Positions 5,321-5,487 of a stretch of 5,487 bases of DNA are shown in pieces; the stretch's first letter is position 1; the number at the start of each line of letters is the position of its first letter. The stretch is from Lentihominibacter faecis. Lineage in GTDB: Bacteria; Bacillota; Clostridia; Peptostreptococcales; Anaerovoracaceae. The translations under genes and the position numbers were made by a program. The notes beneath the pieces were generated by a model, which worked only from the letters and a program-made list of their open reading frames with translations, was not told the origin of the DNA and did not search any database. Location of the stretch: the NCBI RefSeq assembly GCF_014306095.1, contig NZ_JACRWC010000006.1, positions 1 to 5,487 on the forward strand. Reading direction: 5' to 3'.

Positions 5321-5487
5321 AACCTGTTACAGTATCTCAGCTCAACAGCTACATCAAACGGATCCTGCAGACAGATCCCATACTGGGAAACGTTTCCGTG
5401 AGAGGAGAAGTCTCTAACTTGAAATTCCATGGATCGGGTCATGTGTACTTTTCGCTGAAAGACGAAAAAAGCCGGATCAACTGCTTT
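5311..5487 (+). CDS. xseA: Exodeoxyribonuclease VII large subunit, N-terminal part (3' end outside window)
   Basis: XseA is the large subunit of exonuclease VII, which degrades single-stranded DNA from both ends into short oligonucleotides, together with the small subunit XseB. Only the first 59 residues are inside the window. They match the family's N-terminal OB-fold DNA-binding domain: [20 protein letters not shown] (residues 4-23), [20 protein letters not shown] (27-46), then [20 protein letters not shown] site (5297-5302) lies 8 nt before the ATG, and the start overlaps the end of the Kae1-like gene by 10 nt, implying coupled translation. The catalytic domain and xseB would lie downstream, outside the window. 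Confidence 0.95.
   Translation, partial: MGLKPVTVSQLNSYIKRILQTDPILGNVSVRGEVSNLKFHGSGHVYFSLKDEKSRINCF

Overview
The window looks like chromosomal DNA from an endospore-forming Firmicute of the class Clostridia. It carries most of a spoIIIA sporulation operon, followed at once by a housekeeping cluster. Base composition looks close to half GC, with codons such as CTG, ATC and GAC favoured. I cannot resolve the family from sequence alone. All genes are on the + strand and packed tightly. There are no RNA genes, insertion sequences, CRISPR arrays or gene-free stretches over 150 bp.

Region 1 (1-3299) holds spoIIIAB (3' part only), AC, AD, AE, AF, AG and AH. In known spore formers these mother-cell proteins form a secretion-like channel. 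SpoIIIAH meets forespore SpoIIQ, and the complex keeps the engulfed forespore active for late sigma-G transcription. Two components are unusual here. SpoIIIAF stops after 57 residues, leaving its two membrane helices and no soluble domain. SpoIIIAG is only about 137 residues and lacks the large insertion seen in the B. subtilis protein, leaving a minimal ring-building motif. Between them is 143 bp (2130-2272) with a short hairpin and an out-of-frame open stretch that may be the missing SpoIIIAF tail.

Region 2 (3300-5487) starts with a good sigma-A-type promoter (TTGTAT, 17 nt, extended TGGTATAAT) just after the spoIIIAH stop. It appears to drive an Asp23/YqhY-family gene, nusB, a divergent Kae1/TsaD-like (M22) gene and xseA (5' part only). 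In B. subtilis the order, as I recall it, is spoIIIAH, accB, accC, yqhY, nusB, folD, xseA. Here accBC are absent and the Kae1-like gene sits where folD would be.

Coupling is tight: AE/AF, AG/AH, yqhY/nusB and the Kae1-like gene/xseA all overlap by 10-14 nt. The likely novelties are the stripped-down SpoIIIAF/SpoIIIAG pair, with a possible frameshift or recoding site at 2124-2130, and the uncharacterised Kae1 paralogue.
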